Below, in pieces: positions 16,595-24,881 of a stretch of DNA of 64,000 nucleotides. The stretch covers positions 70,432-134,431 of the forward strand of contig NFUO01000081.1 in assembly GCA_002197545.1 (NCBI GenBank), in the 5' to 3' direction. The stretch is from Acidobacteria subdivision 2 bacterium RH1 MAG20 (lineage in GTDB: Bacteria > Acidobacteriota > Terriglobia > Terriglobales > Acidobacteriaceae). A program made the position numbers and the translations under genes. Numbering within the stretch: the stretch's first letter is position 1; each line of letters starts with the position of its first letter. Under the pieces are notes generated by a model. The model was not told the origin of the DNA. It worked only from the letters and a program-made list of their open reading frames with translations, and did no database searches.

Positions 16595-17539
16595 ATGAGC
16601 ACGCAGACAGTAGCACCCCAGATTCCCGCCGTCCAGCTTACCCAGGACGCGCAGATCTTTGAGTACAGCAAGGCTGCCAATCCGATTGAGTCCGGTTCTA
16701 CCCCACGCATCCCAATCAAGGGATTTTCAGCCGATCTTTACGCTGCCGGTCCAAGCCGCATCATTCCGCTTGACCTCAGTGCAGAGCTGCGGACACCCTA
16801 TCCCGCAACCGGCCCAAGCCTGCTGGCCAGCTTTGTCCGTATTAAGGCTGGAGAGGATCTCGCCACCACCTCCAACGCGAGTAGCGAGTTCTACTTCGTC
16901 ATCCGTGGCCGTGGCCGCTCGGAGATCCGAGGAGGTTCAATCGAGTGGAAGGCCGGCGATTTCGTAGCCCTGCCGGGAATCGACGCCATCCACTCTGCAG
17001 ACGAAGATACAGCCTTCTACCTGGTGAACGACTCGCCGTTGTTCGCGTACCTGGGGGCCCGCAATGCCGAGGCCCGCTTTCAGCCGACCATCTATACTCG
17101 CGAGGCTGTGATGGCGGAACTGGAAAGGGCCAAAAATGATCCGGAAGCTCCAGGCCGCAGCCGTGTGAGCGTCCTGCTGGCCAATAAAAACTTCGAGCAG
17201 ACGATGACGATCACCCATACCCTGTGGACGATGTTTGGAGTCGTCTCTCCCGGCACACGTCAGCTTCCTCATCGCCACCAATCGGTTGCCCTGGACTTTG
17301 TGGTCGATGCTCAGCCCGGCGTCTATACCTTGCTTGGTCCTGAGCTCAATGAAGATGGCAGCATCAAAGATGCGATCCGGGTCGACTGGGTCAAGGGCTC
17401 GGCCTTCGTGACGCCTCCAGGCTTCTGGCACGAGCATGTCAACGCATCGGGTGCAGAGGCTTACGTTATGCCCATCCAGGACGCGGGGCTGCATACTTAC
17501 CTGCGAACACTTGATATCCAGTTTTATAAAGAAGATTAA
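16595..17539 (+). CDS. Bicupin protein related to gentisate dioxygenases
   Basis: 314 residues with two cupin barrels. The first (about 85-145) has SEFYFVIRGRGRSEI and WKAGDFVALPG. The second (about 220-305) has RQLPHRHQSVALDF and TPPGFWHEHVN. Only the second barrel retains the His cluster (HRH, later HEH) needed to bind iron; the first has lost clear histidines, as in gentisate 1,2-dioxygenase-like bicupins. It may cleave an aromatic ring, but the substrate is unproven. A strong ribosome site GAGGAGAG precedes ATG. It is divergent from the AraC gene. Confidence 0.75.
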   Translation: MSTQTVAPQIPAVQLTQDAQIFEYSKAANPIESGSTPRIPIKGFSADLYAAGPSRIIPLDLSAELRTPYPATGPSLLASFVRIKAGEDLATTSNASSEFYFVIRGRGRSEIRGGSIEWKAGDFVALPGIDAIHSADEDTAFYLVNDSPLFAYLGARNAEARFQPTIYTREAVMAELERAKNDPEAPGRSRVSVLLANKNFEQTMTITHTLWTMFGVVSPGTRQLPHRHQSVALDFVVDAQPGVYTLLGPELNEDGSIKDAIRVDWVKGSAFVTPPGFWHEHVNASGAEAYVMPIQDAGLHTYLRTLDIQFYKED

Positions 17540-17583
17540 TTCTTTGCATTGCCGATACCTCCAACCATAGAAGCGTTATAACG

Positions 17584-17614
17584 AAAAAATACCCCTCGAT
17601 GAGGGGTATTTTTT
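17584..17614. terminator. Bidirectional rho-independent terminator
   Basis: A perfect 14-base inverted repeat (AAAAAATACCCCTC, 17584-17597, and its complement 17601-17614) with loop GAT. It gives a T6 run on each strand. It sits between the convergent bicupin and rpmA genes and should stop both. Confidence 0.92.
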
Positions 17615-17695
17615 GAAACCTAGATGAGAACCATAGCAATAGATCAGCTATGGGAAATCGCTGAAGCCAGACCGCTTTCTATAGAGGCCAAAGAG

Positions 17696-17962
17696 CTACG
17701 CGTTGACTGCGATGGGATCGACGGAGACGAAGCGGCCAATCTGGCCACGGTCCTGGAAGCGGACTACGCCGTCAACCTTGGCGAAGAGGGTGTCGTCCTT
17801 GCCGCGGCCTACGTTTGCGCCGGGCTTGAGCGGGGTCCCACGCTGACGGACGAGGATGGAGCCGCCGGTGACGGTTTCGCCGCCGAAGCGCTTGACGCCG
17901 AGCCGCTGTGCATTTGAGTCGCGGCCGTTTTTGGAAGAACCTAAGCCTTTTTTATGTGCCAT
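17696..17962 (-). CDS. rpmA: 50S ribosomal protein L27
   Basis: 88 residues starting [16 protein letters not shown], the L27 signature, with [17 protein letters not shown] and a normal length. L27 reaches into the peptidyl-transferase centre. It is the second gene of rplU-rpmA, 102 bases after rplU. The GTPase gene obg, usually third, is absent here because the convergent bicupin gene follows. Confidence 0.96.
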   Translation of the reverse strand: MAHKKGLGSSKNGRDSNAQRLGVKRFGGETVTGGSILVRQRGTPLKPGANVGRGKDDTLFAKVDGVVRFQDRGQIGRFVSVDPIAVNA

Positions 17963-18030
17963 TGCATTGCCTCTTTCGCGCGGCCCTCAGGCGTTCGCGG
18001 GATAAAAATAAAAACCAAAACTTTTGCTGA

Positions 18031-18051
18031 GACGCTTTATCAAAAAGCGTC
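18031..18051. repeat. Short hairpin with loop ATCAA (second copy), between rplU and rpmA
   Basis: The stem GACGCTTT/AAAGCGTC surrounds ATCAA. Compared with 13295-13315 the loop and flanking GAGA are identical, while two stem pairs are swapped in a compensating way. It lies in the 102-base rplU-rpmA spacer, flanked by a direct repeat TTGCTGAGA, and could be an RNA processing or attenuation site. Confidence 0.55.
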
Positions 18052-18064
18052 TTGCTGAGAAGCT

Positions 18065-18385
18065 TTATTTATAGCTCTTGCCGTTGACCTGAATCTCGTT
18101 GATCTTGACTTCGACGAAGTTCTGGCGGTGGCCCTGCATCTTCTTGTACTGCTTCTTGCGCTTGAGTTTGAAGACGAGGATCTTGTCGCCGCGGCCCTCG
18201 CCCAAGACGGAGGCGAGAACCTTCGCTCCGGTCAGCTCGGACTCGAACTTGCCCGCTTCGCCGCTTACGGCGAGGACGTCGGAGAACTCAACTGCGCCAT
18301 TTTCGTGGGCGGTGGTCTCGATCTTCAATTTGTCGCCTGGGGCAACCCGGTACTGCTTGCCGCCTGTGCGGATGACTGCGTACAT
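18065..18385 (-). CDS. rplU: 50S ribosomal protein L21
   Basis: 106 residues beginning MYAVIRTGGKQYRV, the conserved L21 start. KILVFKLKRKKQYKKMQGHRQ follows in the basic rRNA-binding loop. A longer open frame reaches 18493, but its extra 36 residues are not L21-like, so the start is placed at 18385, with GAGG about 8 bases upstream. L21 binds 23S rRNA domain VI. First gene of the rplU-rpmA operon. Confidence 0.96.
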   Translation of the reverse strand: MYAVIRTGGKQYRVAPGDKLKIETTAHENGAVEFSDVLAVSGEAGKFESELTGAKVLASVLGEGRGDKILVFKLKRKKQYKKMQGHRQNFVEVKINEIQVNGKSYK

Positions 18386-18580
18386 AGCTAAAACCTCAAG
18401 CGTGCGTTGTTGGAACGCTGCCGCTTCTTCACATAGATTGTGCTGCATGGGGCGAATACAGGAGCACTGCATCAAACCAACTGGCTGAACCATCGCAGTA
18501 TTTCGCGGTATTTGCGGCTCAAGCCTGTCGTCCCTGCAACCCTGATTCGAGACACACGGGTTACAGCGCCAAACTTAAGA

Positions 18581-18609
18581 AGTGTATCGTGTTCTTTGGG
18601 GAGGGTCAA
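18581..18609 (-). promoter_or_regulatory. rplU: Probable sigma-70 promoter for rplU-rpmA
   Basis: On the minus strand, TTGACC (18609-18604), a spacer of exactly 17 bases, then TACACT (18586-18581). A start near 18574 would give a leader of about 190 bases before rplU. That leader contains inverted segments such as GTAACCC/GGGTTGC. Both hexamers differ from consensus at one or two places. Confidence 0.6.
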
Positions 18610-18754
18610 CGTATGGATATTCGGTTGGCAGTTTGCTCCTTTCAGGGAGTACACCCCTGGGGGTATCCTGCGCGTAAACTCCTTTGATTCAATAGTTTAT
18701 GGTTAAGATATAACTTCCAAAACATTCATTCTAAATGAGTTACTGCTAAAATCG

Positions 18755-18849
18755 TCTTTCTAAAAGGGTTAGACCCAGCGTCGCCGCTGGGCGTCGGTTT
18801 ATTCCTCTACTAACTTTAGTATAGCGAATGGAGTAGAACTAATCGGCAA
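18755..18849 (+). repeat. Repeated structured intergenic element, copy B
   Basis: 95 bases matching the reverse complement of 13128-13223. The GC hairpin is CCCAGCG (18774-18780) with CGCTGGG (18785-18791). The small hairpin is TACTA/TAGTA instead of CACTA/TAGTG, a compensating change. The most conserved unpaired block is GAACTAATCGGCAA. Read on the minus strand the element contains TATACT. Confidence 0.7.
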
Positions 18850-18990
18850 CTTCTATTTAGTTTGTTATGTGTGAGTTAGGTAGTTTTTTGGCTTGACAGA
18901 CGTGTGATCGCGATAAGAACCTGTCTAAAAAACTATGGAATTCAGGTGCAAGGGGTTCATCAAACGGCGTAAAAAGCAACGATGAAATTG

Positions 18991-19090
18991 AAATAAGGGG
19001 TCGCTCCACTACGGCGGCAAAAGCGCCACCTTGCACCCCAAATGAGCAAGTGCGCTCGCTGGGGCCCCGCGCCTTCGGTCGAGATGACGT
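18991..19090 (+). repeat. Dispersed repeat (AGGGGTC...GGTCGAGATGACG), copy 1
   Basis: Starts AAATAAGGGGTCGCTCCACT, has a variable hairpin centre (GGCGGCAAAAGCGCC), and ends TTCGGTCGAGATGACG. Related copies are at 28810-28870 and, inverted, at 40493-40559. It lies just before the glgX remnant. Confidence 0.65.
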
Positions 19091-19147
19091 GGCTTTTTGT
19101 GGTGGAGTTGAGCAGAACAGGCAACAGCAAAAGAACTTTCACGGTAG

Positions 19148-19715
19148 GAACCGTGGGATGTGGGCGACGGTGGTTACCAGGTTGGCAACTTCCCGGTGCT
19201 GTGGGCGGAGTGGAACGGCAGATACCGCGATACGGTTCGACTTTACGGCGAAGCTGATTGCGCTACGCCGCGACCATCCCAATCTTCACTGTCGCAGATT
19301 CTTTCAGGACCGTCAGATTCGCATCTCCGGCGAGACCAGGACAATTCATGACATCTGCTGGCTGAATACGGATGGTCAGGAGTTGGACGATGCCCACTGG
19401 AATATGGAATGGAACCGCGCTATCGGAGTGATGCTCAATGGCCAGACGCTTCGGATATCGGACGACGATGGGCACCCCATCCGCGATAACAGCTTTCTCC
19501 TCTTCATCAATGCCTCTGCCGATGGGGTCGAATTTACGTTGCCGCCATCGCCTGACGGGACTGATTGGTGCCACATCATCGACACGCAGAATGTAGACGA
19601 TCCCTTCGCTGAAGTAACTGTAGGCGACAAGATCATCATTGGCGGACGCTCTTTGGTGTTGTTTAAAGACCGACATCCGAAAGACAGGGAACAGAGAAAA
19701 GAGATCAGGTCTTAA
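19148..19715 (+). pseudogene. glgX: Degraded glycogen debranching enzyme gene
   Basis: Two pieces of a GlgX-like protein in different frames. 19148-19249 encodes [16 protein letters not shown] then [14 protein letters not shown], from the middle of the GH13 domain. From about 19247 another frame encodes [20 protein letters not shown] and the C-terminal domain (WNMEWNRAIGVMLNG, DNSFLLFINA) to a stop at 19715. Roughly 200 residues between them are missing and the frame shifts at the join. The N-terminal half is also gone. GlgX normally debranches glycogen; this copy cannot. A longer open frame from 19050 runs through repeat sequence and is not a real N-terminus. Confidence 0.82.
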
Positions 19716-19776
19716 CCGGCAGGTCAGGCAGGTTCAAAATAAGTGTGTGTGGCGCTTCAACGCGCGGTGGGCGTCT

Positions 19777-20823
19777 TTAGTTGCGTTTCTTTGCACGTGC
19801 GGTGGATTCGCGAACGATCAGCTCCGGCTCGACCTGAATCAGGTCTGGGGTTGTTTCGCCTGCCAGCTTCTGCAGCAACATTTGAGCAGCGGTGCTGCCC
19901 ATCTGCTGCAGCGGCTGCCGGATGGTCGTCAGGCTGGGGACCTGATACTGGGCGGACTGGATGTCGTCGAAGCCGAGGACCGATACGTCCTCCGGTACGC
20001 GAAGGCCAGCTTCGTGCAGGGCGCGTATCGTGCCCATGGCAGAGACATCGTTGAAGCAAAGGACTGCGGTAAAGGGACGCCGGTTCTGTATGAGCTGGCG
20101 AATGCCAGGGTAACTGATCTCGGGGGAGTGCGAGTCCTTTTCGAGACGAATGGTCAGATTGTCGCTTACTGCGAGACCCAGTTCGCGGGCTGCGCTCAGG
20201 TTTGCGGACCAGCGGGTGTCGGAGTCCGAACTGAAGGACTGACCGTGCATGAACGCTATCTTGCGGTGGCCGAGCTGGTAGAGATGGCGAAGGGCGAGCT
20301 CGGCGGCGAGTTTGTGATTGAGGATGACGTTGGTTACGCCGGGGACGTTGGTGTGTCCCGCAACCAATACGGTAGGCAGCGCAAGCGGAGCATTCTCGCC
20401 CAGATGGGTGTCGATCGCCAGAATGCCATCTACACCGCGCGAACGCAGCAGGTCAGGGTAGGCGGCGACCAGCTCCTTTTTGTGCCGGTGATGGACGGTG
20501 AAGTAGAAGAAGCCTTCTCGCATGAGGAGATCGCCGACGCCGCTCATGACCTGGGAGTGGTAGCCCTCGCCGAGCTCGGGCAACATGACGCCGATAGTTT
20601 GCATGGGTTTGCCCTGGAGAGTGCGGGCGATCATGCTGGGCTGGTAGTTGAACTTTGCGGCTGCCGCCTTGACACGCTCCCGCGTCGATTCTGGAATGGA
20701 GCGGCCAGGGGTGTCATTGAGGACGAAGGATATAGTCGATGGGCTTAGACCAAGGTGCTCGGCCAGCATCTTGAGGTTGGGCCGACGTGGGTGCTGCGGA
20801 GAAGGGGCAGATGACTTTGTCAT
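19777..20823 (-). CDS. LacI-family transcriptional regulator
   Basis: 348 residues. The N-terminal helix-turn-helix and hinge (about 18-75, MLAEHLGLSPSTISFVLND...YQPSMIARTLQG) precede a periplasmic-binding-protein-like sensor domain (about 75-335, GVMLPELGEGYHSQVM, VLGFDDIQSAQYQVPSLTTIRQP). It is divergent from the GH3-GH30-GH55 genes and is probably their repressor, sensing a sugar such as a glucan oligosaccharide. A matching palindrome is in the shared promoter region. Confidence 0.9.
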   Translation of the reverse strand: MTKSSAPSPQHPRRPNLKMLAEHLGLSPSTISFVLNDTPGRSIPESTRERVKAAAAKFNYQPSMIARTLQGKPMQTIGVMLPELGEGYHSQVMSGVGDLLMREGFFYFTVHHRHKKELVAAYPDLLRSRGVDGILAIDTHLGENAPLALPTVLVAGHTNVPGVTNVILNHKLAAELALRHLYQLGHRKIAFMHGQSFSSDSDTRWSANLSAARELGLAVSDNLTIRLEKDSHSPEISYPGIRQLIQNRRPFTAVLCFNDVSAMGTIRALHEAGLRVPEDVSVLGFDDIQSAQYQVPSLTTIRQPLQQMGSTAAQMLLQKLAGETTPDLIQVEPELIVRESTARAKKRN

Positions 20824-20964
20824 GCTAGGGTCAGGTTCCTTGCTCCCGCTGAGAGAGTGTGATTATTAAGATAGCAATAAGTGAGCCTCGCAAATAATTG
20901 CGAGTTGACGGAAGTCGTTCGAGAGCAAGAAAGACATTATTTAGGCATCCGCATTGGACAATGA

Positions 20965-20976
20965 ACAAACGTTTGT
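20965..20976. promoter_or_regulatory. Candidate LacI-type operator ACAAACGTTTGT
   Basis: A perfect 12-base palindrome with the central CG typical of LacI-family sites, in the 239-base gap between the regulator and the GH3 gene. It is the only obvious long palindrome there. Confidence 0.6.
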
Positions 20977-21062
20977 CTAAACTTGTGCCACCTCATTTTG
21001 ATGCATTTCAAGAGAGTTCGCCTGCTACATCTTTGTGTTAACTATCGATTCAGGAGCTGTTC

Positions 21063-23384
21063 ATGCCCTTTCGTACCACTTTGCGCGCTTTGATCTGCCA
21101 GCTTGCCGTTGGCGGGTTTTCGCTTGCCCTTATGAACGGGCCATCACTTTCGGCGCAGTCGCCGACCGCGGCGAAAGATAGTCGCGCCGGTACTGTGAGC
21201 GATGCCGAGACGGCACGTTTCGTGAACGACCTGCTGGGCAAGATGACGCTCGAAGAGAAGATTGGGCAGATGAGCCAGATCGCGCTCAACGAGCCGAAGG
21301 ATATTTCGCCGGATGAGCGCATTCTCAATGGGCAGGTTGGCTCGTTTCTCTTCGTCACTGATCCGTATGAGATTAATCGTCTGCAACATGTCGCTGTCGA
21401 TAAGAGCAGGCTGCATATTCCGCTTATCTTTGGCTTCGATGTGATTCACGGCTTTCGCACCATCTATCCTGTGCCGCTGGCGATGGCTGCGTCGTGGGAC
21501 CCGGCCATGGTCGAACATGTACAGACGATGGCTGCGAGGGAGGCCAGCGCTGTTGGAATTAATTGGACGTTTGCTCCCATGCTTGACATCGCGCGCGATC
21601 CGCGATGGGGCCGCATTATGGAAGGTGCTGGCGAGGACCCGTTTCTAGGAGCTCGCATGGCGGAGGCGCAGGTGCATGGGTTTCAGGGAGAGGCCCTTGG
21701 CAGTCCGCACCATATTCTTGCCTGCGTGAAGCATTTTGCCGGCTATGGCGCGGCGGAGGGTGGACGCGATTATGACTCCTCCAATATCTCTGATGAGCAG
21801 CTCTGGAATGTCTATCTGCCCCCGTTTGAGGCTGCAATTCGCGCGGGTGCAGGCTCTTTGATGCCGGCGTACATGGACCTCAATGGGGTTCCGGCTTCGG
21901 GAAATAAATTTCTGCTGCAGGATGTACTGCGCGATAAGTGGAAGTTTCAGGGCTTCGTTGTGAGCGACTGGAATGCCGTGCATAGTTTGACCACACATGG
22001 CTTTGCTTCGGGGCCGGAGGATGCGGCTGCTCGCGCAGTGAATGCAGGCGTGGATATGGAGATGACGAGCCATGACTATCGTGATCATTTGGCTGCCGCG
22101 ATTAAAGATGGTTTGGTGAAAGAGTCGATCGTTGATGAGGCTGTGCGGCGGATTCTTACGGTGAAGTATCGTATTGGACTCTTCAGTCATCCCTATGTCG
22201 TGCCGTCGCAGGCTGCTGCTGAACTCGTCTCGCCTGCGCAGCGGCAGGCTGCGAAGCTGGCCGCGGAACGAAGCGCTGTGCTGCTGCGGAATGAAGGTAG
22301 GCTGCTTCCGCTTAGCAAGTCGTTTAAATCGATTGCGGTGATTGGCCCTCTTGCCAATTCAAAGCCAGACACGATGGGCTCGTGGAGTCTGGCAGGTCAT
22401 CCTGATGATACGGTCACTGTGCTTGAAGGCATTCGTAAACGCTTCAGCTCCGACGCCACCATATTGTCGACGAAGGGCGTAGAGATTACGCGGGGCGGCC
22501 CATCGATCTTCGACAGCCAGTTTTCCAGTCCGCAGCCGACGCTGAAGACGGATGCAGAGCGGAAGGCGGAGTTCGATCATGCCATCGATCTCGTCAAAAA
22601 GTCTGATGTGGCTGTATTAGTTCTGGGCGAGGCGCAGACGATGAGTGGTGAGCGTGCATCGCGTTCCACGCTTACTTTGCCTGGGCAGCAGGAGGAGCTT
22701 TTGGAGGCTGCGGTGGCTACGGGTAAGCCGGTTGTGCTGGTGCTGCTCAATGGGCGGCCTCTCAACATCACATGGGCCTCGCAGCATGTGCCTGCCATTC
22801 TTGACGCGTGGTACCCCGGTACGGAAGGTGGCGATGCAGTTGCAGATTTGTTGTTCGGCGATGCCAATCCGGGAGGCAAGCTGCCGATGACGTGGCCGCG
22901 CAGTGTGGGGCAAGTGCCGCTCTATTACGCGCATAATCTGACACAGATTCCTGATGTGCCTAATACGCGCTACTGGGATGGTTCCAGCGCGCCGCTCTAT
23001 CCTTTTGGCTATGGGCTTAGCTATACCAGTTTCCAGGTGGATGGATTGAAGGAGAGCGCGTCCTCGGTGAAATCCGGTTCTGCTTTAACGGTGTCGGTCG
23101 ATGTTCAGAACACGGGACCGGTGGCGGGGGATGAGGTTGTGCAGCTCTACACGCATCAGCGCTCTGGAAGCGCGTCGCGTCCGGTGCGGGAGCTGAAAGG
23201 CTTTCAACGAATCACCTTGAAGCCGGGCGAGAAGAAGACGGTGACGCTCTCACTGGATACGCATGAACTTGGCTTCTGGAGCCCGCAGACTCATCATTGG
23301 TCGATTGAACCCGGGGCTTTCGATCTATGGGTCGGTACGGATTCTACGGCTACGGATCGCGCAACGTTTACGGTCTTGCCGTAG
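21063..23384 (+). CDS. bglX: Secreted glycoside hydrolase family 3 beta-glucosidase
   Basis: 773 residues. A signal peptide (about 1-31, cleaved near LSAQS) is followed by the GH3 barrel with GFDVIHGFRTIYPVPLA, KHFAGYG and the nucleophile Asp in GFVVSDWNAVHS. The alpha/beta sandwich domain comes next, then a C-terminal fibronectin-III-like domain (VQNTGPVAGDEVVQLYTH). It should release glucose from beta-glucosides in the periplasm. First gene of the polysaccharide locus, with AGGAG 6 bases before ATG. GH30 follows after 77 bases. The exact linkage preference is not visible. Confidence 0.9.
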   Translation: MPFRTTLRALICQLAVGGFSLALMNGPSLSAQSPTAAKDSRAGTVSDAETARFVNDLLGKMTLEEKIGQMSQIALNEPKDISPDERILNGQVGSFLFVTDPYEINRLQHVAVDKSRLHIPLIFGFDVIHGFRTIYPVPLAMAASWDPAMVEHVQTMAAREASAVGINWTFAPMLDIARDPRWGRIMEGAGEDPFLGARMAEAQVHGFQGEALGSPHHILACVKHFAGYGAAEGGRDYDSSNISDEQLWNVYLPPFEAAIRAGAGSLMPAYMDLNGVPASGNKFLLQDVLRDKWKFQGFVVSDWNAVHSLTTHGFASGPEDAAARAVNAGVDMEMTSHDYRDHLAAAIKDGLVKESIVDEAVRRILTVKYRIGLFSHPYVVPSQAAAELVSPAQRQAAKLAAERSAVLLRNEGRLLPLSKSFKSIAVIGPLANSKPDTMGSWSLAGHPDDTVTVLEGIRKRFSSDATILSTKGVEITRGGPSIFDSQFSSPQPTLKTDAERKAEFDHAIDLVKKSDVAVLVLGEAQTMSGERASRSTLTLPGQQEELLEAAVATGKPVVLVLLNGRPLNITWASQHVPAILDAWYPGTEGGDAVADLLFGDANPGGKLPMTWPRSVGQVPLYYAHNLTQIPDVPNTRYWDGSSAPLYPFGYGLSYTSFQVDGLKESASSVKSGSALTVSVDVQNTGPVAGDEVVQLYTHQRSGSASRPVRELKGFQRITLKPGEKKTVTLSLDTHELGFWSPQTHHWSIEPGAFDLWVGTDSTATDRATFTVLP

Positions 23385-23461
23385 GCTTTGGTTTGAACCT
23401 GTGCCAATGCCATTGTGATGCTTATACCGACCTAAGATCTAAGTCCGATTCTGGAGAGAGT

Positions 23462-24865
23462 ATGAATTCTAAAGTTTCTAGCTGCCTGCTTCTTATAGCT
23501 TCGACTCTTGTTCCACTTACTACCCACGCACAAAAGAAAGCCTCATTCTGGCTGACAAACCCTGATATGTCGGCATTGTTTCAGCCACAGGCAACTTCGT
23601 TACCCTTCTCTAAGTCGGTTGGAACAAATCCAACCATCGATATAGACGATAAGCAGGTGTTTCAGTCAATCGACGGTTTTGGGTTTGCACTGACTGGCGG
23701 CAGCGCGCAACTGATGATGCGCATGTCTCCAGAAAAACGTTCGGCGCTACTTCATGAGTTGTTCACCACCGATGACAATAATATTGGCGTCAGTTATCTG
23801 CGCGTGAGCATCGGCTCGTCGGACATGAACGATCATGTTTTTTCTTATGACGACATGCCGGAAGGCCAAACCGATCCTACCTTGGCGAAGTTCAGCCTCG
23901 GCCCCGACCGCGCTGATGTTGTTCCGGTTCTGAAAGAGATATTGGCCATCAATCCGAAGATCAAGATACTTGGATCTCCGTGGTCGGCTCCAGCGTGGAT
24001 GAAGACAAATGACAATGTAAAAGGTGGCAAGCTGAAGCCCGAGTACTACAGTGTCTATGCCTCTTATTTTATTAAGTACATTCAGGGAATGAAGGCCGAA
24101 GGCATTCCGATTGGCGCGATCACTACCCAGAATGAACCGCTGAATCCTAAGAACACTCCCAGCATGGTGATGGAGGCTCCGGAACAAGATTTGTTTATCA
24201 AGAATGATCTGGGGCCTGCTTTTCAAAAGGCTGGCATTACCACCAAGATTATTTTGTACGACCATAATTGCGATCGTCCTGACTATCCGCTTTCTATCTT
24301 GAAAGATCCTGAAGCATATAAGTATGTAGCTGGCTCTGGTTTTCACCTGTACGGCGGCGCGATAGACGCGATGTCCACGGTGCACAATGCATTTCCTGAT
24401 AAGAATTTGTATTTCACCGAGCAAATGGTTGTTAACCGTCCGGGCAGCAACGACATGAGGGTGGGGAGCCCGGAAGCGCGCATTGTGATTGGGGCAACGC
24501 GTAATTGGAGCCGGAATGTTCTGCTTTGGAACCTTGCCGCCGATCCGCATTTTGAACCACATACCAATAACGGCGGCTGCTCGATGTGCCAGGGAGCTAT
24601 CACCATCGATGGCGATGCTGTTACTCGCAACCTTGCGTATTACACGATTGCCCACGCGTCGAAGTTTATCCGGCCAGGATCTATTCGCATCGCTTCCAAT
24701 GATCTGGACCAGCTTTCAAATGTTGCATTCAGTGCCCCGCATGGTAAAAGGGTTCTGATTGTAGCGAACACCAGCACTAACTCGCAGACATTTAATGTTC
24801 GTTACCACAAGAAGACATTTACCGCGTCTTTGAACGCCGGAGCAGTCGGAACTTATATCTGGTAG
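23462..24865 (+). CDS. Secreted glycoside hydrolase family 30 enzyme (glucosylceramidase / beta-1,6-glucanase type)
   Basis: 467 residues from ATG 23462, chosen because GGAGAGAGT precedes it and a good signal peptide follows (SSCLLLIASTLVPLTTHA). An open frame extends to 23327, overlapping the GH3 gene, but that part is not signal-like. GH30 hallmarks are IDGFGFALTGGSAQLM, the acid/base Glu in TTQNEPLNP, and the nucleophile Glu in LYFTEQMV. A C-terminal beta-sandwich completes the family layout. With GH3 and GH55 neighbours, an endo-beta-1,6-glucanase role on fungal glucan is plausible (inference). Confidence 0.88.
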   Translation: MNSKVSSCLLLIASTLVPLTTHAQKKASFWLTNPDMSALFQPQATSLPFSKSVGTNPTIDIDDKQVFQSIDGFGFALTGGSAQLMMRMSPEKRSALLHELFTTDDNNIGVSYLRVSIGSSDMNDHVFSYDDMPEGQTDPTLAKFSLGPDRADVVPVLKEILAINPKIKILGSPWSAPAWMKTNDNVKGGKLKPEYYSVYASYFIKYIQGMKAEGIPIGAITTQNEPLNPKNTPSMVMEAPEQDLFIKNDLGPAFQKAGITTKIILYDHNCDRPDYPLSILKDPEAYKYVAGSGFHLYGGAIDAMSTVHNAFPDKNLYFTEQMVVNRPGSNDMRVGSPEARIVIGATRNWSRNVLLWNLAADPHFEPHTNNGGCSMCQGAITIDGDAVTRNLAYYTIAHASKFIRPGSIRIASNDLDQLSNVAFSAPHGKRVLIVANTSTNSQTFNVRYHKKTFTASLNAGAVGTYIW

Positions 24866-24881
24866 CACGAAAAGGACGGAA

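Larger units (their letters stand above)
18386..19147. other. 762-base region without a protein gene
   Basis: Holds the rplU leader and promoter (18386-18609), a CCCC/GGGG palindrome near 18650-18667, AT-rich sequence with a TATAAC box near 18708, structured element copy B (18755-18849), and one member of the AGGGGTC...GAGATGACG repeat (18991-19090). I see no convincing open frame in it. Confidence 0.7.

Noticed and set aside
18774..18791. Element B hairpin as a simple terminator
   Set aside because: A terminator alone would not explain conservation for about 60 bases on its far side, including the second hairpin and the GAACTAATCGGCAA block.
19050..19250. N-terminal part of a 221-residue frame ending in the glgX remnant
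   Set aside because: Its first about 60 residues come from repeat sequence and from the wrong frame of GlgX; only the C-terminal part is genuine.
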